Shown here: positions 40,982 to 50,385 of the stretch, piece by piece
Layout: each line of letters starts with the position of its first letter
Numbering within the stretch: position 1 is the first letter of the stretch
Assembly: GCF_900094595.1 (NCBI RefSeq)
Contig: NZ_FMAD01000015.1
Span: 62,001-126,000 of the forward strand
From: Cupriavidus alkaliphilus
GTDB lineage: Bacteria; Pseudomonadota; Gammaproteobacteria; Burkholderiales; Burkholderiaceae
Reading direction: 5' to 3'
DNA length: 64,000 nucleotides
The notes under the pieces: generated by a model
The model's input: the letters and a program-made list of their open reading frames with translations, nothing else
What the model was told of the DNA's origin: nothing
The model's database searches: none
Translations under genes and position numbers: made by a program

Positions 40982-41479
40982 TCAGTGCGCGCGGGCGGCC
41001 ATGGCGTCGCGCGTATCGCGCGCCAGGCCCAGTGCAAAGGCCGTTTCGGCGACCAGGAACAGCGGGCCGATCAGCAGCCCGACCAGGTCGTCGACGAAGG
41101 CGGGCTTGCGCCCCTCGTAATAGTGGCCGATGAACTGGATCACCCATCCCACCACGAACAGGCCTATGCCGATCGCGAGCCACCAGGCCGTCGGCATCGC
41201 AGCGATATGCGCGCCAGCGTAGAGGAACACCGCGAGGATCAGCGCCATGGCCACGCCGAAGCCCAGCGACAGGCGCAGGTAGAACAGGCACGACAGGATA
41301 TACAGCAGCATGGCCGGCGTCAGCACGGCGTTGCCGTCGCCCAGTGCCAGCGCCGGCCGCGCCAGCAGCGTGGTCACGGCCAGCACGATCATCGGGATGC
41401 CGATGAAATGGGTGAAGACGTTGCGCGGATCGCGATGGTAGGCGGCGTAGTTGGCGAGATGTTCGATCAGGGTTTTCAC
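40982..41479 (-). CDS. Mpo1-like (DUF962) membrane protein
   Basis: 165 residues with four predicted membrane helices. The family signature YHRDPRNVFTHFIGIPMI at the N-terminus and FIGHYYEGRKPAFVDD near residue 120 supply the His residues that bind iron in the yeast homologue Mpo1, a 2-hydroxy fatty acid dioxygenase. A similar alpha-oxidation of lipids is possible here. It abuts the kinase gene tail to tail with no spacer. Confidence 0.9.
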   Translation of the reverse strand: MKTLIEHLANYAAYHRDPRNVFTHFIGIPMIVLAVTTLLARPALALGDGNAVLTPAMLLYILSCLFYLRLSLGFGVAMALILAVFLYAGAHIAAMPTAWWLAIGIGLFVVGWVIQFIGHYYEGRKPAFVDDLVGLLIGPLFLVAETAFALGLARDTRDAMAARAH

Positions 41480-41597
41480 GGGGGCGTCTCCTGGACTGCG
41501 CTATGGTGCGCGCGCGGCGGGCGCGAGGTGGATTTATAGTAGTGGGCGCGCACCGGCCGGTCTGTCAGGTTTTTGACATTCCGCCAGGTGCCCGGAC

Positions 41598-42383
41598 ATG
41601 GAGAGCGGCATGCGGCTGGCGAGCCCGCCACAACCCGCTCTCCTCGCCCCACACGACCCCGAAACGCAGCCCCCAGACCCAATGTCCAGCCAGATGTTGC
41701 CATGCAGCGATCCGCTCGCCGCGGTGCGCGCGGGTGCGTGGTTCAGCCAGTTGACGCCGGCGCTGCGGCAGGCGTTGCTGGACGACGGCAGCCTGCGCCG
41801 GCTGGTCGCCGGCGAGACCCTGTTTGCGCGCGGCGACCGCTTCGATGGCCTGTATTGTGTCGCCAGCGGCACCATGCAGATCCACGCCAGCGGCGAATCC
41901 GGCAAGGCTGCGGTGCTGGGCCTGCTCGAACCCGGCACCTGGTTCGGCGAGATCTGCCTGTTCGACGGCCTGCCGCGCACCCATGACGCGCGTGCCGCCA
42001 GCGCCGCCACGCTGTGGCATGTGCCGCGCACCGCCCTGGCGCAGCGCCTCGCGCAGCAGCCGGCATGGTGGCAGGCGTTCGGGCAACTGCTGGCGGCCAA
42101 GACCCGCGAGGCCTTCCACTACGTCGAGGAAGCGCAGCTGCTGCCGCCGCCGGCACGCGTCGCGCGCCGGCTGGCGGCGATCGCGCATGGCTACGGCAAC
42201 CTGCCGGACGGCAGTGCCACGCGGCGTGTGCGCATTGCGCAAGAGCAGCTGGCGCAGATGCTGGGCCTGTCGCGCCAGACCGTAAACCACGCGCTGCGCG
42301 AGCTGGAAGCGCACGGCCTGCTGCGCCTTCAATATGGCGGCATCGAACTGCTCGACCTGCCCGCGCTGGAAACGCTCAACTGA
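41598..42383 (+). CDS. Crp/Fnr-family transcriptional regulator
   Basis: 261 residues from the first ATG; a start at the MSSQMLPCSDPL methionine, 28 codons on, is equally reasonable. Cyclic-nucleotide-binding-like barrel about 55-160 (ETLFARGDRFDGLYCVASG, GTWFGEICLFDG) and winged helix about 175-250 (IAQEQLAQMLGLSRQTVNHALRELE in parts). No Fnr-type cysteine cluster is visible, so it is not an oxygen-sensing Fnr. It lies 27 bases before the N-acetyltransferase gene and may be co-transcribed with it. Confidence 0.9.
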   Translation: MESGMRLASPPQPALLAPHDPETQPPDPMSSQMLPCSDPLAAVRAGAWFSQLTPALRQALLDDGSLRRLVAGETLFARGDRFDGLYCVASGTMQIHASGESGKAAVLGLLEPGTWFGEICLFDGLPRTHDARAASAATLWHVPRTALAQRLAQQPAWWQAFGQLLAAKTREAFHYVEEAQLLPPPARVARRLAAIAHGYGNLPDGSATRRVRIAQEQLAQMLGLSRQTVNHALRELEAHGLLRLQYGGIELLDLPALETLN

Positions 42384-42410
42384 CCGCACCGTACCGGAGC
42401 CCCATACACC

Positions 42411-43277
42411 ATGACTATCCTGGACGCCGCCCAACTGGACGCCTGGCTGGCGCGCCTCGGCATCGCCGCGCCACCCTCGCCGACGCTGCAGGCGCTGGAC
42501 GCGGTGCTGGCCGCGCACCTGGCCAGCATTCCGTTCGAGAACGTCGACCCGCTGCTGCGCCGCCCGGTGCGCATCGACCTCGATGCCGTGTTCGACAAGC
42601 TGGTCACGCGCCGGCGCGGCGGCTACTGCTTTGAACTCAATACGCTGCTCAGCGCCGGGCTGGGTGCGCTGGGCTACGAGGTAACGCCGCTGGCCGCGCG
42701 GGTGCGCTGGGGCGTGCCGGACGACGTGCCGACCATGACCTCGCACATGCTGCTGCGCGTGGAGGTGGCGCACCGCAGCTATCTGGTCGATGTGGGCTTC
42801 GGCGGCCCCACGCCATTCCGTGCGATGCCGCTGTCCGAACCGGCCGACGATGGCTTTCCCTACCGGCTTGCGCCCTCCCCGGCGCAAGCCGCCGCCAGCG
42901 CATTCCACAGCTACGACCTGCAGGCACGCGGCGATGCGGGCTGTATCCCGGTCTACCGGTTCGACCTGACGCCGCAGCCGCCGATCGATTTCGTTGCGCG
43001 CAACTGGTATGTCTCGACGCACCCCGACAGCGTCTTCCTCCAGCGCCTGATGGCCGCGCGCACCGATGGCGGTACGCGCGTGACGCTGGCCAATGGGGAA
43101 CTGGCCGAGCGCGCCCCGGACGGCAGCGTGCGCCGCACGCACCTGCAGCATGCCGACGCCGTGGTTCAGGCCCTGTCGGCGCGCTTCGGCATCGTGCTGG
43201 ACGACGAGTTGCGCCAGGGCCTGATGGCTGCGCTGCCTGGCTTGCTGGCGCCTGCGATGGCATCCGCCGGCAGCTGA
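42411..43277 (+). CDS. nat: Arylamine N-acetyltransferase
   Basis: 288 residues, typical of bacterial NATs. The catalytic triad is visible: Cys in RRGGYCFELN (about 71), His in MTSHMLLRVE (about 109) and Asp in YLVDVGFGGP (about 124). It transfers acetyl from acetyl-CoA to arylamines, hydrazines and N-hydroxyarylamines. GGAG precedes the ATG. Adjacent to a Crp-like regulator. Confidence 0.94.
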   Translation: MTILDAAQLDAWLARLGIAAPPSPTLQALDAVLAAHLASIPFENVDPLLRRPVRIDLDAVFDKLVTRRRGGYCFELNTLLSAGLGALGYEVTPLAARVRWGVPDDVPTMTSHMLLRVEVAHRSYLVDVGFGGPTPFRAMPLSEPADDGFPYRLAPSPAQAAASAFHSYDLQARGDAGCIPVYRFDLTPQPPIDFVARNWYVSTHPDSVFLQRLMAARTDGGTRVTLANGELAERAPDGSVRRTHLQHADAVVQALSARFGIVLDDELRQGLMAALPGLLAPAMASAGS

Positions 43278-43514
43278 ATCGCAGCGGCTTCGCCCTGCAG
43301 CATCGGCTCCATGCACCGCGCGCATTGCCGGCAGAAAGATTGCTGATAAGGCCTGTAACCGCCACCCGGCGCTGTGGACGCGGCCATGGCCGCGCCACAT
43401 AATGTCCCGGCGATGCCGCCTGCGGGCGCGTCCGCAGGACAACAGCGCGGCACCCCGCCGCCAGCACAAGCCGGCCAGCATCGCTGACGCCGGCGCAGCC
43501 ATACAGGAGACTCC

Positions 43515-44279
43515 ATGTCATTGTTCGATCTGACGGGCAAGGTTGCCATCGTCACGGGCTCTTCGCGCGGCATCGGCCGCGCCATCGCCGAGCAGATGGC
43601 CGTACAGGGCGCCAAGGTCGTGATTTCCTCGCGCAAGGCCGAGGCCTGCCAGGAAGTGGTGGATGCGATCAACGCCCGCCACGGCGCCGGCACCGCGATC
43701 GCAGTCGCGGCCAACATCTCTTCGAAGGACGACCTGCAGCGCCTGGTCGACGAGACCAACCGCGCCTTCGGCAAGATCGACGTGCTGGTCTGCAATGCCG
43801 CGTCCAACCCCTACTACGGGCCGATGAGCGGCGTGTCGGACGACCAGTTCCGCAAGGTGCTGGACAACAACGTCATCTCCAACCACTGGCTGATCCAGAT
43901 GGTGGCGCCGCAGATGATCGACCGCAAGGATGGCTCGATCATCATCGTGTCGTCGATCGGCGGCCTGCGCGGCTCGCCCACCATCGGCGTCTACAACATT
44001 TCCAAGGCCGCCGACTTCCAGTTGGCGCGCAACCTCGCGGTCGAGTTCGGGCCGCACAATGTGCGCGTGAACTGCATCGCGCCGGGGCTGATCAAGACCG
44101 ACTTCGCGCGCGCGCTGTGGGAGGATCCCGAGCGCTACAAGCAGTCCACCCAGGGCGCCCCGCTGCGCCGCATCGGCGAACCCATCGAGATCGCCGGCGC
44201 CGCCGTGTTCCTGGCCTCCGCGGCCAGCACCTTCATGACCGGCCAGGCCATGGTGGTGGACGGCGGCGTGACCATCTGA
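43515..44279 (+). CDS. Short-chain dehydrogenase/reductase
   Basis: 254 residues. NAD(P)-binding TGSSRGIG (about 13-20), NAASNPYYG, catalytic Ser in VSSIGG and Tyr/Lys in YNISKAADF; C-terminal FMTGQAMVVDGGVT. A classical SDR. It is 98 bases upstream of an acyl-CoA ligase, and together they resemble a pair from acyl-CoA or alicyclic acid degradation; this is inference. AGGAG lies nine bases before the ATG. Confidence 0.93.
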   Translation: MSLFDLTGKVAIVTGSSRGIGRAIAEQMAVQGAKVVISSRKAEACQEVVDAINARHGAGTAIAVAANISSKDDLQRLVDETNRAFGKIDVLVCNAASNPYYGPMSGVSDDQFRKVLDNNVISNHWLIQMVAPQMIDRKDGSIIIVSSIGGLRGSPTIGVYNISKAADFQLARNLAVEFGPHNVRVNCIAPGLIKTDFARALWEDPERYKQSTQGAPLRRIGEPIEIAGAAVFLASAASTFMTGQAMVVDGGVTI

Positions 44280-44376
44280 GCCTTTGACGCAAGCGTTGCC
44301 AGGCGGCCGGCGCTGATTGCGCCGGCCGCCTTCCTGCATTTCCCTCAACCTGCAGTGCAGTTCCGGGAGGCAGTCC

Positions 44377-46125
44377 ATGTCGAGCAATCCGCAGTCGGCC
44401 GGCACCTGGCCGGTCATGTCGCTGGCCGAGGCTCACGCCCGCCTGACCGCGCCGGGTGCGCCGTTCGAAACCGAGACGCGCGTGATCCGCGGCATCCCCA
44501 CCACGGTCTGGAAGAACGCGCCGCCCACACTGCGTGAGCTGCTGCTGGCCACGCGCGCGTTTGCCGAACGCACCTTCGTGGTGTACGAGGACGAGCGCGT
44601 CACCTACGATGCGTTCCTGCGCGCCGCCATCGCCATGGCCCACGCGCTGGTGCGCGACGGCGTGCGCAAGGGCGACCGCGTGGCGCTGGCCATGCGCAAC
44701 CTGCCCGAATGGCCGGTGGCGTTCTACGGCGCGCTGCTGACCGGCGCCATCGTGACCCCGCTCAATGCGTGGTGGACCGGCCAGGAGCTGGAATATGGCC
44801 TCGCCGATTCCGGCAGCCGCATCGCCATCGTCGATGCGGAGCGGCTCGACCGCATCCTCGAACACCTGCCCGGCTGCCCGGCGCTGGAACGTATCTACGT
44901 CTCGCGCGCTGGCACCGCACCGGCCGACCCGCGCGTGACGGCGCTGGAAAGCGTGATCGGCCCTTCGGCGAACTGGGCGGCGCTGCCGGAGCAGGCGCCG
45001 CCTGCGGTCGACATCGACCCCGACGACGACGCCACCATCTTCTACACCTCCGGCACCACCGGCAAGCCCAAGGGCGCGCTCGGCACGCACCGCAACTCCA
45101 CCTCGGTGGCGGTGGCCGGCGGCTTCAGTCCGCTGCGCAACCTGCTGCGCCGCGGCGAGCCGATCCCTGCGCCGGATCCGGCCGCGCCGCAGAAATCGAT
45201 GCTGCTGGCGGTGCCGTTCTTCCACGTCACCGGCTGCATGGCGGTGCTCAACGGCGCCATCGCCACCGGCGGCAAGATCGTGCTGCTGCACCGCTGGGAT
45301 GCGCTGCGCGGCATGGAGCTGATCGAACGCGAGCGCTGCTCCGCGGCCGGCGGCGTGCCGACCATCGCGTGGCAGATCCTCGAGCATCCCGAGCGCGCCC
45401 GCTTCGACCTCTCGTCGCTCGAGAACATCAACTACGGCGGCGCGCCGGCCTCGCCCGAGCTGGTGCGGCGCATTCGCGAAGTCTTCCCCATGGCCGCGCC
45501 GGGCATAGGCTGGGGCATGACCGAAACCTCCTCCACCTTCACCAGCCACAGCGCCGAAGAGTACGTGATGCGCCCGGACAGCAGCGGCCCGGCGCTGCCG
45601 ATCGGCGAGATGAAAGTAGTCGATGGCCGCGGGCAGGCGCTGCCGCCGGGAGAAACCGGCGAACTGATGGCGCGCGGCGCCAATGTCGTGCGCGGCTACT
45701 GGAACAAGCCCGAGGCCACCGCCCAGACCTTTGTCGATGGCTGGCTGCGCACCGGCGACATTGCCCGACTGGATAACGAGGGCTACGTCTACATCGTCGA
45801 CCGGATGAAGGACATGCTGATCCGCGGCGGCGAGAACATTTACTGCATCGAAGTGGAAAGCGCGCTGTACGAGCATCCCGCGGTCATGGACGCCTCGGTG
45901 GTAGGGCTGCCGCACCGGACCCTGGGCGAGGAGCCGGCCGCCGTGGTCAGCCTGAAGCCGGGCATGCACGCGAGCGAAGCCGAGCTGCAGGATTTCGTGC
46001 GCGAGCGACTGGCAGCATTCAAGGTGCCGGTGCGTATCCTGATTTACCACGAGATGCTGCCGCGCAATGCCAATGGCAAGATCATGAAATCGAACCTGCG
46101 CAAGCTGTTCGACGCCGCCGCGTAA
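44377..46125 (+). CDS. Acyl-CoA synthetase (AMP-forming), FadD-like
   Basis: 582 residues, starting at an ATG preceded by GGGAGG. ANL motifs: YTSGTTGKPKGALGTH, GWGMTETSSTF, GWLRTGDIARLD, RMKDMLIRGGENIYCIEVES in parts, and catalytic Lys in LPRNANGKIMKS. It activates a fatty or related acid with CoA, probably in one pathway with the SDR encoded upstream. A second enzyme of the family is at 22563-24140. Confidence 0.92.
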   Translation: MSSNPQSAGTWPVMSLAEAHARLTAPGAPFETETRVIRGIPTTVWKNAPPTLRELLLATRAFAERTFVVYEDERVTYDAFLRAAIAMAHALVRDGVRKGDRVALAMRNLPEWPVAFYGALLTGAIVTPLNAWWTGQELEYGLADSGSRIAIVDAERLDRILEHLPGCPALERIYVSRAGTAPADPRVTALESVIGPSANWAALPEQAPPAVDIDPDDDATIFYTSGTTGKPKGALGTHRNSTSVAVAGGFSPLRNLLRRGEPIPAPDPAAPQKSMLLAVPFFHVTGCMAVLNGAIATGGKIVLLHRWDALRGMELIERERCSAAGGVPTIAWQILEHPERARFDLSSLENINYGGAPASPELVRRIREVFPMAAPGIGWGMTETSSTFTSHSAEEYVMRPDSSGPALPIGEMKVVDGRGQALPPGETGELMARGANVVRGYWNKPEATAQTFVDGWLRTGDIARLDNEGYVYIVDRMKDMLIRGGENIYCIEVESALYEHPAVMDASVVGLPHRTLGEEPAAVVSLKPGMHASEAELQDFVRERLAAFKVPVRILIYHEMLPRNANGKIMKSNLRKLFDAAA

Positions 46126-46174
46126 GCCAGTGCGGCGCGACCGCCTCGATCCGATCCCTCACCAGGAAAACAAA

Positions 46175-47017
46175 TTGACGGACCAAGCCAAGCCGGATTT
46201 CTCCCTTTCCCACCCCATGCGGATGCTTGGCGCGGCAGCGCTGGCCGCGCTGCTGGCCGGCTGCGCCGCCGGTGGCACCAACCTGGCCGCGGTGCCGGAA
46301 CTGCGTCCCGGGGTGCCGGCCGGCTACCTCGCCGCCGATGCGCGTCCCGACAGCCTGAAGCTGCTGCCCGCGCCACCGGCGCCGGGCTCGGCCGCGCTGG
46401 CGCTGGACGAAGACTCCGCGCGCCAGGCCGGTCCGCTGCGCGGTTCGCCACGCTGGCAACTGGCATCCGACGATGCCGTGCTGACGTTCCCGCAGGCCGC
46501 CAGCACCTTCTCCTGCGCGCTGGGGGTGCCCGTCAGCGAGAAAGACACGCCTTACCTGAACATGCTGCTGCGCCGCAGCCTGGTCGATGCCGGCCTGTCC
46601 ACGTACAAGGCCAAGGACCATTACAAGCGCACCCGCCCGTTCGTGGCCACCAAGACCGCGATGTGCACGCAGGCCGAGGCCGCCAAGCTGGAGAAGGATG
46701 GTTCCTACCCGTCCGGCCACAGCGCCATCGGCTGGGCCTGGGCGCTGATCCTGACCGAGATCGAGCCGGCGCGCGCCAATGAACTGCTGGCGCGCGGCCA
46801 GGCCTTCGGGCAAAGCCGCGTGGTGTGCAACGTGCACTGGCAGAGCGATGTCAACGCGGGCCGCACCATGGCGGCGGCCACGGTGGCACGGCTGCATGCC
46901 GATCCCGCCTTCCGTGCCGACCTGGAACGGGCCCGCAGTGAAGTGGCTGCCGCGCGCGCCGCGGGTGCGCGGCCATCGCGCGATTGCCAGGCGGAGACCG
47001 CGGCGCTGGCGCCCTGA
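46175..47017 (+). CDS. Class A acid phosphatase, lipoprotein (PhoN/PAP2 type)
   Basis: About 280 residues from a TTG preceded by CAGGAA; a shorter start at MRMLGAAALAALLAGC is possible. The lipobox LAGC indicates an acylated protein. The phosphatase signature is complete: KDHYKRTRP (Kx6RP), PSGH, and SRVVCNVHWQSD (SRx5Hx3D). It would hydrolyse phosphomonoesters in the periplasm, scavenging phosphate. Follows the acyl-CoA ligase by 49 bases but is functionally unrelated. Confidence 0.9.
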   Translation: MTDQAKPDFSLSHPMRMLGAAALAALLAGCAAGGTNLAAVPELRPGVPAGYLAADARPDSLKLLPAPPAPGSAALALDEDSARQAGPLRGSPRWQLASDDAVLTFPQAASTFSCALGVPVSEKDTPYLNMLLRRSLVDAGLSTYKAKDHYKRTRPFVATKTAMCTQAEAAKLEKDGSYPSGHSAIGWAWALILTEIEPARANELLARGQAFGQSRVVCNVHWQSDVNAGRTMAAATVARLHADPAFRADLERARSEVAAARAAGARPSRDCQAETAALAP

Positions 47018-47042
47018 TTCCGAGGTGTAAGGCCGACCCGGG

Positions 47043-47525
47043 TTATTTCACCGGAATCACCGTGCCGGCCGGCACCGGCACGGCGGTCACGCTGTTCTGC
47101 GGGCTGCCGCTGACGATGCGGTCCGAATACGTCAGGTAGACCAGCGTATTGCGCTTGCGGTCGACCGCGCGCACCACGTGCAGCGCCTTGAACAGGATCG
47201 ACATGCGCTCGGAGAACACATTGTCCTGCTGCTTGATCGGCGCCTTGAAGCCGATCGGACCGACCTGCCGGCACGCGATCGAGGCCTCGGGCGGGTCTTC
47301 CGCCATGCCAAGCTGGCCCTTGATGCCGCCGGTGCGGGCGCGCGACACGTAGCAGGTAATGCCGTCCACCTGCGGGTCGTCATAGGCTTCGATCACGACC
47401 TTGTCGGAGCCGGTCATGCGGAAATTGGTGCTGACGCTGCCGATCTCCTCGGCACCGGCACCCGCGGCGGCGGCCACGCAGCTGGCGGCGAGCAGGGTGC
47501 GAACGATTCGGTGGTAGCACTTCAT
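47043..47525 (-). CDS. creA: CreA-family protein
   Basis: 160 residues with an export signal (TLLAASCVAAAAGAGA). The CreA family core is plain: IGSVSTNFRMTGSDKVVIEA, DDPQVDGITCYVSRARTGGI, ASIACRQVGPI and VFSERMSILFKALHVVR. Conserved Cys residues suggest a periplasmic disulfide. Function of CreA is not established. An ATG five codons upstream is also possible. Confidence 0.92.
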   Translation of the reverse strand: MKCYHRIVRTLLAASCVAAAAGAGAEEIGSVSTNFRMTGSDKVVIEAYDDPQVDGITCYVSRARTGGIKGQLGMAEDPPEASIACRQVGPIGFKAPIKQQDNVFSERMSILFKALHVVRAVDRKRNTLVYLTYSDRIVSGSPQNSVTAVPVPAGTVIPVK

Positions 47526-47546
47526 GGTATCGCTGGGCATCGGCAG

Positions 47547-48032
47547 TCAGTTCACCGACGACTTGATATCGCCGTGGCGCTTTTCCATTTCCTGGCGCAG
47601 CGCGCGGCGCTGCTGCGCGGCGGCAAAGCGCTGGCGCTCGACCTCGTCGCGCGGCTCCAGCGGCGGCACCTCGGCGGGAGTGCCGTTGTCGTCCACCGCC
47701 ACCATGGTGAAGTAGCAGCTGTTGGTATGGCGCACCAGCTTGCTGCGGATGTTCTCGGTCACCACCTTGATGCCGATCTCCATCGAACTGCGGCCGGTGT
47801 AGTTGACCGATGCCAGGAAGGTCACCAGCTCGCCCACGTGGATGGGCTGGCGGAACACCACCTGGTCGACCGACAGCGTGACCACGTAGCGGCCGGCGTA
47901 GCGGCTGGCGCAGGCATACGCCACCATGTCCAGGTACTTGAGGATGGTGCCGCCGTGGACGTTGCCGGAGAAGTTGGCCATGTCCGGCGTCATCAGCACG
48001 GTCATGGAAAGCTGGTGGGACAGGTCATTCAT
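47547..48032 (-). CDS. Acyl-CoA thioesterase, hotdog fold (YciA-like)
   Basis: 161 residues. Hotdog signature: DMANFSGNVHGGTILKYLD, AYACASRYAGRYVVTLSVDQ and VYFRQPIHVGELVTFLASV-like segment (VVFRQPIHVGELVTF). The catalytic Asp/Asn region SGNVHGG is intact. It hydrolyses acyl-CoA, probably of medium to long chain. Encoded just upstream of creA on the same strand. Confidence 0.92.
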   Translation of the reverse strand: MNDLSHQLSMTVLMTPDMANFSGNVHGGTILKYLDMVAYACASRYAGRYVVTLSVDQVVFRQPIHVGELVTFLASVNYTGRSSMEIGIKVVTENIRSKLVRHTNSCYFTMVAVDDNGTPAEVPPLEPRDEVERQRFAAAQQRRALRQEMEKRHGDIKSSVN

Positions 48033-48129
48033 GATGCGGGATACGAAGATTGCGGGGGCGGGATTGCCGGCTGCGGGCGCCGGCAGTTTAACCCGGATCG
48101 CCGCGCCGTTGCCGGCGGGCGCGGCGCAT

Positions 48130-48155
48130 AAAAAAAGCGGCCTGCCAGGCCGCTT
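48130..48155 (-). terminator. Terminator of the HU gene
   Basis: AAGCGGCCT (48135-48143) and AGGCCGCTT (48147-48155), three-base loop, with A7 to the left that gives a U-run on the minus strand. Twenty-three bases beyond the hup stop. Confidence 0.9.
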
Positions 48156-48178
48156 CTTTCGCTATGGACGCAAACTGC

Positions 48179-48460
48179 TTACTTTTTCTTGTTCACGGCG
48201 TCCTTGAAACCCTGGCCTGCCGAGAACTTGACCGTCTTGGCGGCCGGAATCTTGATGGTTTCGCCGGTGCGCGGATTGCGGCCGGTACGGGCAGCGCGCT
48301 TGCCGGCGCTGAAGCTGCCAAAACCCACCAGCGTTACAGAATCGCCCTTTGCCACTGCCTTCTTGATACTGTCCAGCGCTGCGTTGAGCGCACGCTCGGC
48401 GGCGGCATTGCTCAATTCTGCTTCCGCGGCGATGGCCGATACCAGTTCACCTTTATTCAT
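48179..48460 (-). CDS. hup: Nucleoid protein HU
   Basis: 93 residues, the standard HU length. MNKGELVSAIAAEAELS, VGFGSFSAGKRAARTGRNPRTG in parts with the intercalating Pro of the RNPRTGE arm, and the terminal AVNKKK are typical of HU-beta. It bends and compacts DNA as a dimer. AAGGGAAAT precedes the start. Own terminator downstream. Confidence 0.95.
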   Translation of the reverse strand: MNKGELVSAIAAEAELSNAAAERALNAALDSIKKAVAKGDSVTLVGFGSFSAGKRAARTGRNPRTGETIKIPAAKTVKFSAGQGFKDAVNKKK

Positions 48461-48968
48461 GGCTGATTTCCCTTGTTGGTCGTCGTCACCGATGTGCGTG
48501 CCTCGCGGCAGGCCATCGATCGGCGCAGTCTAATCTGCCCGTCGCGCGTTGAGCAATCCCCAGTGGCACCAATGCGACAAAAAAACCCGCAAATCCTTGC
48601 TTGAGGCCGGTTAGCGGGCAATTTCCACTGCTGTTCGCGCTTGCCAGGCGCCGCATTTTACCGGGCCGCAGCCGCGCCGGGACCGGGCGCCAGAAATCGC
48701 GCCCTCAAAGCTAAACAGCATAGGACAGATTCCCTCAAATGGGGCGACGCACCATAACGGATCGTCCGACGCACCTTGCCGGCTCCATTCTGGCGCAGGG
48801 CGCCCCGCTGCCGGCAGCGTCCCGACGGCAGCGGCTCCCACGGAATCGGGCCGCGTGCGGCATGCCGGTGCGGGTTTTTACCCGGCACGGTGCAAGCGGC
48901 ACCAGGATGCAGCCGTTTGTGGAACGCTTTTTGCATACTGGTGCGCCCATTTTGAGCATGAGGTCACT
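48461..48968. other. 508-base region between hup and the ammonium transporter
   Basis: Contains the leftward hup promoter region (48470-48560, relatively AT-rich) and the rightward transporter leader with the GG-N10-GC sigma-54 candidate. Short open frames occur, but none shows a ribosome site or recognisable sequence. Confidence 0.55.
48884..48897 (+). promoter_or_regulatory. Candidate sigma-54 promoter of the ammonium transporter
   Basis: GGCACGGTGCAAGC keeps the invariant GG and GC with exactly ten bases between them and matches the GGCACG half; the TT before GC is AA. It is 71 bases before the transporter ATG. Sigma-54/NtrC control is usual for amtB. Confidence 0.35.
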
Positions 48969-50171
48969 ATGGACAACTGGAAGACCGGCACCGACGCGCT
49001 GTTTATCCTGCTCGGCGCCATCATGGTGCTGGCCATGCACGCCGGCTTTGCGTTCCTCGAACTCGGCACGGTGCGCAAGAAGAACCAGGTCAATGCGCTG
49101 GTAAAGATCCTGGTGGATTTCGCGGTCTCCACCATCGCTTATTTCTTTATCGGCTACACCATTGCCTATGGGGTGCAGTTCTTTTCCGGCGCCGAAACGC
49201 TGGCCCAGAAGAACGGTTATGAACTGGTCAAGTTCTTTTTCCTGACGACCTTTGCCGCGGCGATTCCGGCGATTATCTCCGGCGGTATTGCCGAACGCTC
49301 GCGTTTCAATCCGCAGCTGGTCGCCACCTTCGTGCTGGTGGGTTTTGTCTATCCGTTTTTCGAGGGCATGGTGTGGAACCAGCGCTACGGTGTGCAAGAC
49401 TGGATCGCGCGCGTGGCCGGCGCGCCGTTCCACGACTTTGCCGGTTCGGTGGTGGTGCATGCGCTGGGCGGCTGGATTGCACTGCCGGCGGTGCTGCTGC
49501 TGGGCGCGCGCCGCAGCCGCTACCAGAAGGATGGCCGCATCAGCGCGCATCCGCCCTCGAACATCCCGTTCCTGGCGCTGGGCGCCTGGATTCTGGCGGT
49601 GGGCTGGTTCGGCTTCAACGTGATGAGCGCGCAGACCGTCGACAAGATCAGCGGCCTGGTGGCGATCAATTCGCTGATGGCAATGGCCGGCGGCACGCTG
49701 GCCGCCTGGCTGGCCGGACGCAACGATCCGGGCTTCGTCTACAACGGGCCGCTGGCCGGCCTGGTGGCGATATGCGCGGGCTCGGACCTGATGCATCCGT
49801 TGGGCGCGCTGGTCACCGGCGCCGTGGCGGGCGCGCTGTTCGTCTATATGTTCACGCTGGCGCAAAACAAATGGCATATCGACGACGTGCTGGGCGTGTG
49901 GCCGCTGCACGGGCTGTGCGGCGCCTGGGGCGGCATCGCCGCGGGCATCTTCGGCGCGAAGGCGCTGGGAGGCCTTGGCGGCGTGTCGCTCGGCGCGCAG
50001 TTGCTCGGCACCTTGCTGGGCATCGTGGTGGCGCTGGCCGGCGGCACGCTGGTCTATGGCACGCTGAAGCGGCTGGTGGGCATCCGCCTCGACGCCGAGA
50101 GCGAGTTCAACGGCGCCGACCTGACGCTGCACCGGATTTCCGCCACCCCCGAGCGCGAAACCAACTGGTAA
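48969..50171 (+). CDS. amtB: Ammonium transporter, Amt family
   Basis: 400 residues, 11 predicted membrane helices. Conserved pore residues are visible: Asp and twin His positions in HDFAGSVVVHALGGW and in PLHGLCGAWGG, plus GTVRKKNQVNALVK after the first helix and GGIAERSRFNP. No N-terminal signal peptide, unlike E. coli AmtB. GAGG precedes the ATG. It takes up NH4+/NH3. No glnK PII gene is next to it, so it is an additional, unlinked Amt. Confidence 0.94.
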   Translation: MDNWKTGTDALFILLGAIMVLAMHAGFAFLELGTVRKKNQVNALVKILVDFAVSTIAYFFIGYTIAYGVQFFSGAETLAQKNGYELVKFFFLTTFAAAIPAIISGGIAERSRFNPQLVATFVLVGFVYPFFEGMVWNQRYGVQDWIARVAGAPFHDFAGSVVVHALGGWIALPAVLLLGARRSRYQKDGRISAHPPSNIPFLALGAWILAVGWFGFNVMSAQTVDKISGLVAINSLMAMAGGTLAAWLAGRNDPGFVYNGPLAGLVAICAGSDLMHPLGALVTGAVAGALFVYMFTLAQNKWHIDDVLGVWPLHGLCGAWGGIAAGIFGAKALGGLGGVSLGAQLLGTLLGIVVALAGGTLVYGTLKRLVGIRLDAESEFNGADLTLHRISATPERETNW

Positions 50172-50229
50172 TACCCGCCAGCGCCTTTCCGATCTAAACA
50201 GACGGGCCGTGCAAGGCGGCTTGTCTTAA

Positions 50230-50272
50230 CAATTATTTGCTTGCACTTCCGCGCACGGCCTCTCAATAATTG
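50230..50272. repeat. CAATTATT inverted repeat upstream of the MscS gene
   Basis: CAATTATT (50230-50237) and AATAATTG (50265-50272), perfect 8-base arms 27 bases apart, in an AT-rich island between two GC-rich genes. Three copies of a GCCGTGC-like 7-mer in both orientations lie within or beside it. Possible regulatory region. Confidence 0.35.
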
Positions 50273-50385
50273 CCGTGCCCGGGAATTGCGCGCAACGCGC
50301 AGGGGCTCGCACGCCGCAGCCGGCTGGTTCGGGGGATGTTGGGCCGGCGGCTGGCCGGTTACACCAACACGAAAGGAATACGCCG

